Positions 1-7,332 of a stretch of DNA of 64,000 bases are shown here, in pieces. How positions within the stretch are numbered: the stretch's first letter is position 1; every line of letters starts with the position of its first letter. Below the pieces are notes generated by a model that saw only the letters and a list, made by a program, of their open reading frames with translations, was not told where the DNA came from and searched no databases. The translations under genes and the position numbers were made by a program. Source of the stretch: Paraclostridium tenue (GTDB lineage: Bacteria > Bacillota > Clostridia > Peptostreptococcales > Peptostreptococcaceae); assembly GCF_039521565.1 (NCBI RefSeq), contig NZ_BAAACP010000005.1:105066-169065 (forward strand). Reading direction: 5' to 3'.

Positions 1-124
1 TATGTAAGCTTTCTTTGTCTATTTCAGAGTATATAGCAACTGTTTCTATATTTAATTCTTTGCATGTACGTATTATTCTAACAGCTATATCTCCTCTATT
101 TGCAATTAATAATCTTTTAATCAT
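1..124 (-). CDS. accC: Biotin carboxylase subunit of acetyl-CoA carboxylase (N-terminal part)
   Basis: ATP-dependent biotin carboxylase that charges the biotin on AccB in the first step of malonyl-CoA and fatty acid synthesis. Only the first 41 residues are present; the gene runs off the left edge. The visible part, beginning MIKRLLIANRGDIAVRIIRT, is the conserved opening of the biotin carboxylase N-terminal domain (family consensus IANRGEIA). The ATG is preceded by AGGAGG at good spacing and lies 16 nt after the accB stop, so the two genes are almost certainly cotranscribed. The pair is the classic bacterial accBC order. Confidence 0.93.
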   Translation of the reverse strand, partial: MIKRLLIANRGDIAVRIIRTCKELNIETVAIYSEIDKESLH

Positions 125-140
125 ATAACTGCCTCCTAAA

Positions 141-584
141 CTAAATTGTTTTTATTTTAAATAATGGTTGATTGTATTCAACTAAATCTTCATTTTTAAG
201 TAATACTTCAACTATTTCTCCATCTACATCACTATGTATTTCATTCATAAGCTTCATAGCTTCTATTATACAAAGTGTATCTCCTTTGTTAACTTTATCC
301 CCTACTCTAACGAAAGGGCTAGATTCAGGACTTGGTGATTCATAAAAAGTTCCCATTATAGGAGTTTTAATTAAGTGGATATCATCATCAACTGAGATTT
401 GATTAATAGTTTCTAAAACATCTTGTTTATCAATAGTAGAATCAGTTAATAGAATTTCATCTTTAGTTTTAGTATTCTTTGATTTAGATACTTCTAAAGT
501 AAAATCCTTTTCTTTTAAGTTCACGTATGTCAAATTAGTTTTATCTATAGTCAATAATATTTCTTTTATTTCTTTTAAATTCAT
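141..584 (-). CDS. accB: Biotin carboxyl carrier protein of acetyl-CoA carboxylase
   Basis: Cytoplasmic carrier whose biotinylated lysine shuttles carboxyl groups between biotin carboxylase and carboxyltransferase. The 147-residue length is typical of AccB. Residues 1-60 form the variable N-terminal part, and residues 72-147 form the biotinyl/lipoyl domain with the EAMKLMNEI signature; Lys111 is the expected biotinylation site. The start is fixed by AAGGAGGT four bases upstream. It is the first gene of the accBC unit, and the promoter region (585-650) contains a FapR-like palindrome, consistent with control by fatty-acid status. Nothing is unusual in the coding sequence. Confidence 0.96.
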   Translation of the reverse strand: MNLKEIKEILLTIDKTNLTYVNLKEKDFTLEVSKSKNTKTKDEILLTDSTIDKQDVLETINQISVDDDIHLIKTPIMGTFYESPSPESSPFVRVGDKVNKGDTLCIIEAMKLMNEIHSDVDGEIVEVLLKNEDLVEYNQPLFKIKTI

Positions 585-599
585 AATTACCTCCTTGTA

Positions 600-616
600 T
601 TATTACCAGGTATTAA
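600..616 (-). promoter_or_regulatory. FapR-like operator upstream of accBC
   Basis: On the minus strand this 17-mer reads TTAATACCTGGTAATAA. It closely resembles the Firmicutes FapR operator as I recall it (about TTAGTACCTRGTACTAA), with 8-bp near-symmetric arms around one central base. A TATAAT -10 box lies at 623-618 (minus strand), so the palindrome would overlap the transcription start of accB, a position suited to repression. FapR is the malonyl-CoA-responsive repressor of lipid synthesis genes; fapR itself is not in the window. The assignment is by motif resemblance and gene context. Confidence 0.55.
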
Positions 617-648
617 TATTATATCATAAAATAAGTTTTATAAAACAA

Positions 649-681
649 AAAAAGTGCTACTTTTATAAAAAGTAACACTTA
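649..681 (-). terminator. Rho-independent terminator
   Basis: Inverted repeat AAGTG..TACTTTTTATAAAAAGTAA..CACTT, read on the minus strand into a T-rich run. It ends transcription of the membrane-protein gene that stops at 684 and insulates it from accB. Confidence 0.8.
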
Positions 682-683
682 AC

Positions 684-1286
684 TTAGTTTATTTTTTTCT
701 CTATAGAATTTAATTCTTCTAGAGTTAGGTTTGTTATTTCACATATAAAATTTTTATCGGCACCTTTAAGAAGAAGTTCTACAGCCATTTCTCCTTTAGT
801 TTTTTCAAGATTTTTATTAGGTCTCCTACTTTTTGATATATTATATAATTTAGTAGAATCATAAGAAATCTTTTTAATTTTAAAATCTTTTAATGTGTCT
901 GAATTAGTTTTTTCTGTATCTAAGTTTTTATCAGTAAATATAAGATGACTATAATTTTTAAATAAAATAAATATAGATGGAATTATAAAATATATTTTAG
1001 AACCTAAAAAACCTACTACACTAGTTGCTATTATCAAAATTTTATTTAAATATGATAAAGTAGTATTTTTAGTATAAGATTCAATAGCTCCTAATATTGT
1101 TATAATTATACACAAAGGTATTAATATATAACTAGCTATAAATCCACATATACCAATTTCATCTAAATTTTTAAATATATGACCATATACAGCCATATCT
1201 CCATTTAAATAAGCCCATATACATGCAATTAATCCTAAAATCCCTCCGAGTGATTGAGTATACCAATTTAAAAATGCTTTATCCAT
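684..1286 (-). CDS. Predicted membrane protein of unknown function
   Basis: A 200-residue protein with about four hydrophobic segments in its first 125 residues, then a lysine-rich soluble tail of about 80 residues. The tail ends in a short helix pair containing ELLLKGADKNFICEITNLT, which resembles the small helical C-terminal motif (ALLxxGxxxxxIxxITGLSxEEI) found in many unrelated clostridial proteins. The start at 1286 is chosen because GGGGGAAC sits 5 bases upstream; a longer reading would lack a binding site. It lies downstream of a 69-residue gene on the same strand and may be cotranscribed with it. I do not recognise the family. Confidence 0.72.
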   Translation of the reverse strand: MDKAFLNWYTQSLGGILGLIACIWAYLNGDMAVYGHIFKNLDEIGICGFIASYILIPLCIIITILGAIESYTKNTTLSYLNKILIIATSVVGFLGSKIYFIIPSIFILFKNYSHLIFTDKNLDTEKTNSDTLKDFKIKKISYDSTKLYNISKSRRPNKNLEKTKGEMAVELLLKGADKNFICEITNLTLEELNSIEKKIN

Positions 1287-1363
1287 ATCAGTTCCCCCGT
1301 AATAAAATATTATCATATAAGATAATATGCACATATTAAGAGGGATATTAAAGATATTTTAAG

Positions 1364-1573
1364 TTATTTTAAATTATTTAAAGCTTCTTCTAGATAGGAT
1401 ATATCGTTATTGTTTTTTTCTGAATGTTGGTCTATTAATTCTTGTGTAAATAATTTTATATTTTCCATATTGTTATTATCTATAGATGTATAAATTTTTC
1501 TTAATAAATCATAGTCTTTATCAAGTATTTGATTAGATGATGTCGTTTTATTTTTATATAAGTTTATGCACAT
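1364..1573 (-). CDS. Small hypothetical protein
   Basis: A 69-residue, polar, charged protein rich in Asn, Lys and Glu, with no membrane segment and no recognised domain. AAAGGAGAT lies seven bases upstream of the ATG, which supports translation. The helical appearance (LFTQELIDQ..., SYLEEALNNL) suggests a small helical protein; the SQELD signature of Spo0E-type phosphatases is absent. It precedes the membrane protein ending at 684 by about 80 nt on the same strand. Confidence 0.6.
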   Translation of the reverse strand: MCINLYKNKTTSSNQILDKDYDLLRKIYTSIDNNNMENIKLFTQELIDQHSEKNNNDISYLEEALNNLK

Positions 1574-1668
1574 GTTAATCTCCTTTATTAAAGTATTTTA
1601 TTGATAGTATATATATTTATTTAATATATAATGCAAATTTTTTAAATTTACTTTAATATATATTAAAA

Positions 1669-1704
1669 AATTAACTTGTTAAAGTTAATTCTTTTGTGTA
1701 TACT
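1669..1704 (+). promoter_or_regulatory. Sigma-A promoter with overlapping operator-like inverted repeat
   Basis: TTGTTA (1676-1681) and TATACT (1699-1704) are separated by exactly 17 bases and lie about 60 nt before the small membrane protein gene starting at 1766. The -35 box is embedded in a perfect 9-bp inverted repeat, AATTAACTT (1669-1677) and AAGTTAATT (1682-1690), an arrangement typical of a repressor operator. The regulator is unknown. Confidence 0.55.
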
Positions 1705-1765
1705 TTTGATAGGTTGTAATTACTATTAAAACAACTTATCAATTAATTAATAAGGGAGCATGATT

Positions 1766-2044
1766 ATGTTGAACACTGTTGAAACTATACTTAAAATATT
1801 GTTTGCCATTTTATCTTTTATATGGGTTGGGAAAATTATGGTTTTGAGAAGTGATAAACAAATAGTTATAAATCCTCTGCTTATTTCTATATCAGCTATT
1901 TTAGTTTTATTACCAGATACTACACTGGTAAATTGTATATTTGGAATTAACATACAAAGTATAAGAATAATATTATATTTAGTGTACATATTGATAGTTT
2001 TATTTGGACTTTATTGTATAAAAAGAAAAAATGGAGTTTTTTAA
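1766..2044 (+). CDS. Small integral membrane protein
   Basis: A 92-residue protein with three predicted membrane helices (about residues 5-25, 35-55 and 63-83) and a short basic tail ending in KRKNGVF. An ATG at 1760 is also possible, but AAGGGAG ends one base before it; the ATG at 1766 has a seven-base spacer and is preferred. The gene stands alone behind a good sigma-A promoter and stops inside a bidirectional terminator shared with trmB. I do not recognise a family. Confidence 0.68.
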   Translation: MLNTVETILKILFAILSFIWVGKIMVLRSDKQIVINPLLISISAILVLLPDTTLVNCIFGINIQSIRIILYLVYILIVLFGLYCIKRKNGVF

Positions 2045-2056
2045 CTCCATTTATCT
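2028..2056. terminator. Bidirectional terminator between a small membrane protein gene and trmB
   Basis: ATGGAGTT (2031-2038) pairs with AACTCCAT (2043-2050), with T-runs on both strands. It overlaps the stop codon of the plus-strand gene and lies just before the end of trmB. Confidence 0.82.
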
Positions 2057-2692
2057 TTTTATACCTTCTACTCTATATATCTTCATACCATAAGACATAA
2101 ATTTATCTTCATATTCAGTTGTAACATTTCCTTCGTAATCACTATTTTCTAAATCAAGTGTTATATTTTTAAGTTTTAAATCAGCTTCTGAAAATTCATT
2201 TAAACTAAATTCAAATAGTTTTTCATTATCTGTTTTAAAATGTATTTCTCCTGATTTATTTAATATAGTTTTATAATTTTCTAAAAAACCTCTATAAGTT
2301 AATCTTCTTTTATACCATCTTTTCTTTGGCCATGGATCGCAGAAATTAACATAAACTCTAGATAGTTCACCATTATCAAAATAATCTAGTATTTTGTTTA
2401 CATCTCCCCATACAAATAATATATTATCTAATTTATTATCAACAGCTTTTTCTACAGCTTTTAATAAAACTTCTTCTTTTATTTCCATAGCTATATAATT
2501 TATGTGTGGGTTTTGCTTAGCTAAAGTAGTTATAAATTTACCTCTACCAGTTCCAAATTCAGCATGTATGGGATTACTATTTTTAAATCTTTCATTCCAC
2601 TTTCCTTTTAAATCTAATGTATCGCCTTTTATAACTAAATTATCATAACTTAATAATTTAGCATCAGCTCCTTTTTTCTTACGTCTTCTCAT
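2051..2692 (-). CDS. trmB: tRNA (guanine-N7-)-methyltransferase
   Basis: SAM-dependent enzyme that makes 7-methylguanosine at position 46 of tRNA variable loops. The 213-residue protein has the class I methyltransferase motif I AEFGTGRGKF (residues 44-53) and the TrmB signature FCDPWPKKRW (117-126). The basic N-terminus (MRRRKKK) is usual for the family. GGAG lies seven bases before the ATG. Convergent with the plus-strand gene ending at 2044; upstream is the HesB-like selenoprotein gene with its own terminator, so trmB is probably monocistronic. Confidence 0.95.
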   Translation of the reverse strand: MRRRKKKGADAKLLSYDNLVIKGDTLDLKGKWNERFKNSNPIHAEFGTGRGKFITTLAKQNPHINYIAMEIKEEVLLKAVEKAVDNKLDNILFVWGDVNKILDYFDNGELSRVYVNFCDPWPKKRWYKRRLTYRGFLENYKTILNKSGEIHFKTDNEKLFEFSLNEFSEADLKLKNITLDLENSDYEGNVTTEYEDKFMSYGMKIYRVEGIKR

Positions 2693-2725
2693 GATATACT
2701 CCTAATATTTTGTTTAATTCAAAAT

Positions 2726-2755
2726 TAAAGAGTATTGGATAACCAATACTCTTTA
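2726..2755 (-). terminator. Terminator after the HesB-like gene
   Basis: AAAGAGTATTGG and CCAATACTCTTT form a perfect 12-bp stem with a 4-base loop just past the stop of the HesB-like gene. Confidence 0.85.
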
Positions 2756-2765
2756 AAAATAGTTA

Positions 2766-3083
2766 TTAATGTCCGCAGCCAGAGCATCCTCCGCCACATC
2801 CACCATCAGCTTGGTTTTCAGGGGCAACTCTAAAGCCATATCCAGTATCTTCTATAACTATATCTCCATACTTAGTATGATCTTCTTTACTCATTATGAA
2901 GTTTAATCCTTCAACTTCATATGTTAAATCGTCTCCGTTTTGCTCATCCAGAGCAAGTCCAAATGATGGACCGCCTCATCCAACACCTGCAAAATAAACT
3001 CTTATATTTTTAGGTCTATCTTGATTGTCAGCTAAAATATCTTTTAAAGTACTTATAGCAGTATCTGCAACTTTAACTTTCAT
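2766..3083 (-). CDS. HesB/IscA-like selenoprotein with in-frame UGA at codon 36
   Basis: A 105-residue protein if UGA is read as selenocysteine. The reading frame is intact on both sides of the TGA at 2978-2976: ...NIRVYFAGVG-U-GGPSFGLALDEQ... continues to a Cys-rich end, GGCGGGCSGCGH. In the HesB/IscA family this position is the first conserved cysteine (the counterpart of Cys35 of E. coli IscA), and Cys homologues read GVGCGGPSFGLALDE. HesB-like selenoproteins are an established bacterial family. A SECIS-like hairpin lies 25 nt after the UGA. The ATG has AAGGATG-type pairing upstream, and a terminator follows. Family members bind iron or Fe-S clusters; the exact role of the selenium form is not known. 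A simple reader would split this gene in two. Confidence 0.88.
2940..2956 (-). promoter_or_regulatory. Bacterial SECIS element
   Basis: On the mRNA strand TTGCTC and GAGCAA make a perfect 6-bp stem around the 5-base loop TGGAT. The loop begins 25 nt after the UGA and has G at its second and third positions. Published bacterial SECIS rules as I know them ask for a G in the first two loop positions and an apical loop 16-37 nt from the UGA; both are met. It lies inside the coding sequence, as bacterial SECIS elements do, for recognition by SelB. Confidence 0.8.
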
Positions 3084-3240
3084 CTTAATACATCCTTTCT
3101 ATTTATTATTAATTTTTGCAAAAAAACAAATTTATATATATTATATACCTACATAATATATATAATCAAACTTTTTCTTAAAAATTTTAACATTTTTTAA
3201 AAAATATATAATATTTGGTTAAATTTTCAAAGTAAATTAA

Positions 3241-3270
3241 AAAAGAGTAGTATTTAACTACTACTCTTTC
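3241..3270 (-). terminator. Terminator of the leucine-rich-repeat gene
   Basis: AAGAGTAGTA (3243-3252) pairs with TACTACTCTT (3259-3268), directly at the 3' end of the leucine-rich-repeat gene, with an A-run on the plus strand (T-run on the transcript). Confidence 0.85.
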
Positions 3271-4372
3271 AATTAATAAATTTAGTTGATGCATTTACTA
3301 TATATTTATCTTTACTTTTTATATTTAAAGAATGCACGCTAGCTGAAGTATAATTATAATCTGATAAAACAGGAAATAATAGTGTGTATTTACCTAAAGG
3401 TACGTTATCAAATACATATTCTCCTACTTCATTAGTTGTAGTATATAAAGTATCACCTTTATCATTTATAAGAGTTATTATCTTATTATTAAATATATAT
3501 AAATTATTAATTTTTTTAGAATTTGTGGGATTTTCTAATTTTATACAACCTTGTACTTGAGAGGTTTCTAATTTTTTATCTAATGCATCTTTTTTGTTTA
3601 TTACTTTTGAATTTTTAGTTAAATAAATAGGCTGAATAATTGTTCCACTTAATATTCGTGGATAGGTAGATACATCTTCATGATAAAAATCTACTTTCAA
3701 TACACAATCTGATTTTATATTTGTTATAAAAACTTCTGATATAGAATACAAAATAGATGGAACTTCATCTGTATGTACTCTATCGTACTCTCCGCTCACT
3801 TGAACATTATCTAAAAATACCAATGTATCGTCATCCCATTTCACTTTAGATGAAAATAATACAGTTTTTCCAAAATCAATTTCTATAGGTTCAAGTAAAA
3901 TATTTTGATCACTAGCTAGTATAGTCAAATTTCTAAAATTATCATTAGTTAAATTTGACAAATTTAAAATCTTGTTATTATCTAAGTTAATCATATTTAA
4001 TTTAATATTATTTTTTAAATTAGGTATATTTTTTATGTTATTACTTTCTAATCCTACATTTTTTAGATTTTTTAGATTTTTTAAGAAATTTATATCCTCT
4101 ATTTTATTTTCATTTAGTTCTAAAGTGGTTAAATTTTTAAGATTACTTAAACAAGAAGCATCATGGATATTATTTCTTGTAAGGTTTATATAGGTTGCAT
4201 TTTTAGCAAATTCTATTCCTTCTATATTTTTGATATTATTACCAGGTAAATCTATTTCAGTTAACGTGCTTAAAAATTCTTTTGTTATTTCTGATATATG
4301 CATATTGAATTTTTTAGCCAAAGCTAATTTAAGGTTGCTACTGATATATGAATATTTTGTATTTTTTTCCAA
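3269..4372 (-). CDS. Leucine-rich-repeat protein with C-terminal carboxypeptidase-regulatory-like domain
   Basis: A 367-residue protein. Residues about 35-165 are SDS22/internalin-type leucine-rich repeats (LTTLELNENKIEDINFLKNL and similar 21-22 residue units). Residues 165-255 are a beta-rich linker, and about 270-365 look like a carboxypeptidase-regulatory-like beta-sandwich (GDTLYTTTNEVGEYVFDNVPLGKYTL). No signal peptide, membrane segment or sorting signal is visible, so it is probably cytoplasmic or leaves by another route. Translation starts at a TTG about 10 bases after AAAGGA; an ATG just upstream opens a different, short frame. Monocistronic. Such repeats bind proteins; no partner can be named. 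Confidence 0.8.
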   Translation of the reverse strand: MEKNTKYSYISSNLKLALAKKFNMHISEITKEFLSTLTEIDLPGNNIKNIEGIEFAKNATYINLTRNNIHDASCLSNLKNLTTLELNENKIEDINFLKNLKNLKNVGLESNNIKNIPNLKNNIKLNMINLDNNKILNLSNLTNDNFRNLTILASDQNILLEPIEIDFGKTVLFSSKVKWDDDTLVFLDNVQVSGEYDRVHTDEVPSILYSISEVFITNIKSDCVLKVDFYHEDVSTYPRILSGTIIQPIYLTKNSKVINKKDALDKKLETSQVQGCIKLENPTNSKKINNLYIFNNKIITLINDKGDTLYTTTNEVGEYVFDNVPLGKYTLLFPVLSDYNYTSASVHSLNIKSKDKYIVNASTKFIN

Positions 4373-4537
4373 TGTCTATCATTCCTTTTATATATTAGTC
4401 ACAATATAATATATGGTTAATAATCATTACATGACACTAAATATATATCTTGAAAATAGTACTTATTTTTATCAATTTTTTATTTGATTTATGCACATAC
4501 TATTAATAACGATAAATATATAAGGAGTGAATTTATT

Positions 4538-4843
4538 ATGCCAAAGATTAACTGTAGTGCAACTACATGCTGTTATAATAAAAATGAAAATTGCCATAGT
4601 GGATCTATAAAAGTTGATGGTCCTCATCCTGATAACTTAAAAGAAGTTTATTGTACAACATTTATTAGTGTACATAAAAGTATGAAAAGTAATATAGAAA
4701 GTGAATGTGAACATGTTATGTGTAACGTTACTCACTGTGTTCATAATGAAAATAGAGAGTGTAGATGTGATAATATATTTGTTTCTGGAAATGAAGCAGA
4801 AAACTATAAACAAACTAATTGTTGCTCTTTTTTAGTTAAGTAA
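4538..4843 (+). CDS. Protein with two DUF1540 domains
   Basis: A 101-residue cysteine-rich protein. Two copies of the DUF1540 pattern are visible: INCSATTCCYNKNENCHSGSI (from residue 4) and VMCNVTHCVHNENRECRCDNI (second half), each with four cysteines expected to bind metal, followed by a shared C-terminal Cys after each unit. DUF1540 proteins are common in spore-forming Firmicutes and have no assigned activity. The ATG at 4538 has AAGGAG ten bases before it; an in-frame ATG at 4484 has no binding site. A long imperfect hairpin terminator follows. Confidence 0.85.
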   Translation: MPKINCSATTCCYNKNENCHSGSIKVDGPHPDNLKEVYCTTFISVHKSMKSNIESECEHVMCNVTHCVHNENRECRCDNIFVSGNEAENYKQTNCCSFLVK

Positions 4844-4848
4844 TCAGT

Positions 4849-4909
4849 AAAGGTATATCTTAAGAATATTATATGATTTTTAAAATTATAACTTCTTAGA
4901 TATACCTTT
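4849..4909 (+). terminator. Long-stem terminator after the DUF1540 gene
   Basis: AAAGGTATATCTTAAGAA (4849-4866) pairs with TTCTTAGATATACCTTT (4893-4909) with one bulged base. Confidence 0.7.
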
Positions 4910-4920
4910 ATATATTTAAA

Positions 4921-5014
4921 GACATAAAATATATAGTTTTATGTCAAATTTTAAAAAATCAGTAATTCCAATACTTTCATTAATAAAATATAGTTTCATG
5001 TCAGTTTTATGTCA
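4921..5014 (+). repeat. Short direct and inverted repeats upstream of the integrase gene
   Basis: The 12-mer AGTTTTATGTCA occurs at 4935-4946 and 5003-5014, with a one-mismatch copy (AGTTTCATGTCA) at 4992-5003. The first copy also forms a perfect 9-bp inverted repeat with GACATAAAA at 4921-4929. Clustered copies next to an integrase gene are what recombinase arm-type sites or an autoregulatory operator would look like. No att core duplication was found. Confidence 0.5.
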
Positions 5015-5086
5015 GATATTTAAATGTTTTTTATTTCACTTTTATGTTACAATAAATACTATAATGTATTTTATTGGAGGGAAAAG

Positions 5087-6202
5087 ATGAGTTTTGCATT
5101 TATTAGAAAAAGAAGCAAAAACTATATAGTTTATTTAGAATATAAAGATCCAGAAACTAAGAAAAAAATACAAAAAAATATGGGTTCATACGAGAAAAAA
5201 AGAGATGCATCCAAAAGACTAACAGAACTAAAAGATAATATCTACAACAACGATTTATTGCTACCAAATGCTATGACTCTAGAAAATTTTTTAAAAGATT
5301 TTTTAGAAAAATATAAAGTGAATATATCCATCACTACATACAATTGTTATCTTAGAATATGTAATAAATATATAATTCCTATGCTGGGAAGATATAAAAT
5401 TGAAGATCTAAAACCTATACACATACAAAATTATGTTGATGACTTAGTAGATATACTTAGCCCTCAAACATTAAAGATACATATAAATATATTAAAACTT
5501 GCTATAAAAAAAGCTTATAGATTAAAGCTTATTCGAGAAAATATAGTTGAATATGTGGAAATACCTAGAGTGAAAAAGTTTAAAAACAACATATATAATA
5601 AAGATGATATGCATAAGCTTCTTGAAAAATGTATTGGAACTTCTTTAGAATTACCTATTTTTATAGCGAGTGGTTTAGGCCTTAGAATATCCGAAATTTT
5701 AGGATTGACATGGAATAATATCGACTTTAATAACAATACCGTCACAATAGAAAAAATAACAGTGAGAAACAACGGTGAAGTTATATTAAAAGATCCTAAA
5801 ACTGAAAGTTCAGCAAGAACTATTTCAGCACCAAATGAACTAATGAATCGTCTAAAAACTTACAAAAAAGAACAAATAGAAATGAAATTACAAGGGAAAA
5901 TAAAAAATAATTTAAATTTGCTTTTCTTTAATAAAAACGAAAACCCTATAGCTCAAGATGTACTTAGTAAAAAATTTAATAGGTTTTTAAAAGAGAATAA
6001 TTTAAAACACATAAGGTTTCATGATTTGCGTCATACTCATGTAACTTTACTTATAAATTCTAAAGTTCCTATAAGAGTAATTTCTGAAAGAGTTGGTCAT
6101 TCAAATATAAATACAACTCTTAATATATACTCTCATGTACTCAAAGAAATGGATAAAGAAGCTAGTGATAAAATTTCTGAAGTACTATTTAATTTAGGTT
6201 AA
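5087..6202 (+). CDS. Tyrosine recombinase / phage-type integrase
   Basis: A 371-residue site-specific recombinase. Residues 1-50 are an AP2-like arm-binding region, about 62-160 the SAM-like core-binding domain, and 170-371 the catalytic domain. The catalytic set is complete: Arg200 (GLGLR), Lys238, His312-x-x-Arg315 (HDLRH), His338 (GHSN) and the nucleophile Tyr348 (NIYSH). The start at 5087 follows TTGGAGGG. No excisionase, repressor, relaxase or phage gene is next to it; its neighbours are a DUF1540 gene and an alpha/beta hydrolase. It is either the remnant of an integrated element or a solitary recombinase. It looks functional. Confidence 0.92.
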   Translation: MSFAFIRKRSKNYIVYLEYKDPETKKKIQKNMGSYEKKRDASKRLTELKDNIYNNDLLLPNAMTLENFLKDFLEKYKVNISITTYNCYLRICNKYIIPMLGRYKIEDLKPIHIQNYVDDLVDILSPQTLKIHINILKLAIKKAYRLKLIRENIVEYVEIPRVKKFKNNIYNKDDMHKLLEKCIGTSLELPIFIASGLGLRISEILGLTWNNIDFNNNTVTIEKITVRNNGEVILKDPKTESSARTISAPNELMNRLKTYKKEQIEMKLQGKIKNNLNLLFFNKNENPIAQDVLSKKFNRFLKENNLKHIRFHDLRHTHVTLLINSKVPIRVISERVGHSNINTTLNIYSHVLKEMDKEASDKISEVLFNLG

Positions 6203-6207
6203 AACTG

Positions 6208-6253
6208 CAAAAATCCGACCTCTTAAATTCCATTTTAAGACGTCGGATTTTGC
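6208..6253 (+). terminator. Terminator after the integrase gene
   Basis: AAAATCCGAC..TCTTAAA pairs with TTTAAGA..GTCGGATTTT, followed by a T-rich stretch. It is unusually GC-containing for this window. Confidence 0.82.
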
Positions 6254-6441
6254 TTTGTTATATATTTATTCATTTTAATACATAAAATGCTTTATATTCA
6301 ATTTTAACAAGTTAATTTTGAAATCTTAATTTTGAAATTGGAGAAAGTATAAAATAATAAAATTATGTAAACTGTCGTTATTTCATATTTAAAAATCTGA
6401 TATTAAGTCTAATTTTAATTTTTATCATTAATCATTATTTT

Positions 6442-7263
6442 CTAAAGAGACAAAACAAAATTTTTTATTATATTAACTAATTCTAAAGTATCCTCTATAT
6501 ACGGATTATGTTTACCATTAATAATTTTAACTATGCTATTTTTAAAATTAAAAGTTTTATAATGATTAATTCCAATAGCGTAATCTTTATTTCCACATAT
6601 AATCAAGGTAGGAACTTCTATTTCACTGCTAACATTTCTGTAATCATAAAAATAACTTTCATTATTAAAAGCTTGGTTAGACATATTAGTATTTAACATA
6701 TCTTTATCTATATCTTCTACTTTAAGGAAATTACTATATTTTTTATATTGTAATTTATAATACTTATTTTCCATAACAAGGTTAAAGGCTATTTTTTTCC
6801 AAACTTCTATTAAATTATCACAATAATCTATTGTATCAATACCTAAAAGCTTACATCCTTCATTTATTTGACTTTTAAGAGATTCTTTCATATCCAATGT
6901 ACAATTCATAAGTATAAGCCCTTTTACATATTGTTTATATTTATAAGCATACTTTGTTGCTATAATACCTCCAAATGAATGTGCAAGCAATATGCATTTA
7001 TCTATTTTAAGTTCCTTTCTAATGTCTTCTATATCTTCTATTATAGTATCTATAGAATAATCAGAATACATAGTTCCTTCTGACCTACCACAACCTCTTT
7101 GATCTATATAAATCATACTTAAGTAATTGCTTAAATAATCTCCACAAAAGACTTCAAAGTCCTTACTCCAAGCACCAGGGCCTCCATGTATATATATACA
7201 ATTATATCCGTTACCTACTTTATCTACATATAAGTTTATGTTGTCTATAGTTTTTATAAGCAT
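6442..7263 (-). CDS. Alpha/beta hydrolase, proline-iminopeptidase-like
   Basis: A 273-residue cytoplasmic hydrolase. It has the oxyanion motif HGGPG (26-30), the strand YIDQRGCGRS (52-61) typical of S33 peptidases, the nucleophile elbow LLAHSFGG with Ser96, and a C-terminal Asp (CGNKDYAI) and His (NGKHNPY) that complete the triad. The HGGPG plus DQRGCGRS pair is characteristic of prolyl iminopeptidase-like enzymes, but substrates in this family vary widely, so only the fold and triad are secure. Monocistronic; the ATG is preceded by GGGAGG. Its neighbour is the CorA-type gene on the same strand, about 70 nt upstream. Confidence 0.85.
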   Translation of the reverse strand: MLIKTIDNINLYVDKVGNGYNCIYIHGGPGAWSKDFEVFCGDYLSNYLSMIYIDQRGCGRSEGTMYSDYSIDTIIEDIEDIRKELKIDKCILLAHSFGGIIATKYAYKYKQYVKGLILMNCTLDMKESLKSQINEGCKLLGIDTIDYCDNLIEVWKKIAFNLVMENKYYKLQYKKYSNFLKVEDIDKDMLNTNMSNQAFNNESYFYDYRNVSSEIEVPTLIICGNKDYAIGINHYKTFNFKNSIVKIINGKHNPYIEDTLELVNIIKNFVLSL

Positions 7264-7332
7264 AGCTACCTCCCATATATTAATATAATTAATATTATAT
7301 CAAAATAACTAATACATATAATAACTTTAAAT

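Noticed and set aside
1747..1989. 80-codon minus-strand frame opposite the small membrane protein gene at 1766
   Set aside because: The plus-strand gene has a promoter, a ribosome site and a terminator; the opposite frame has none.
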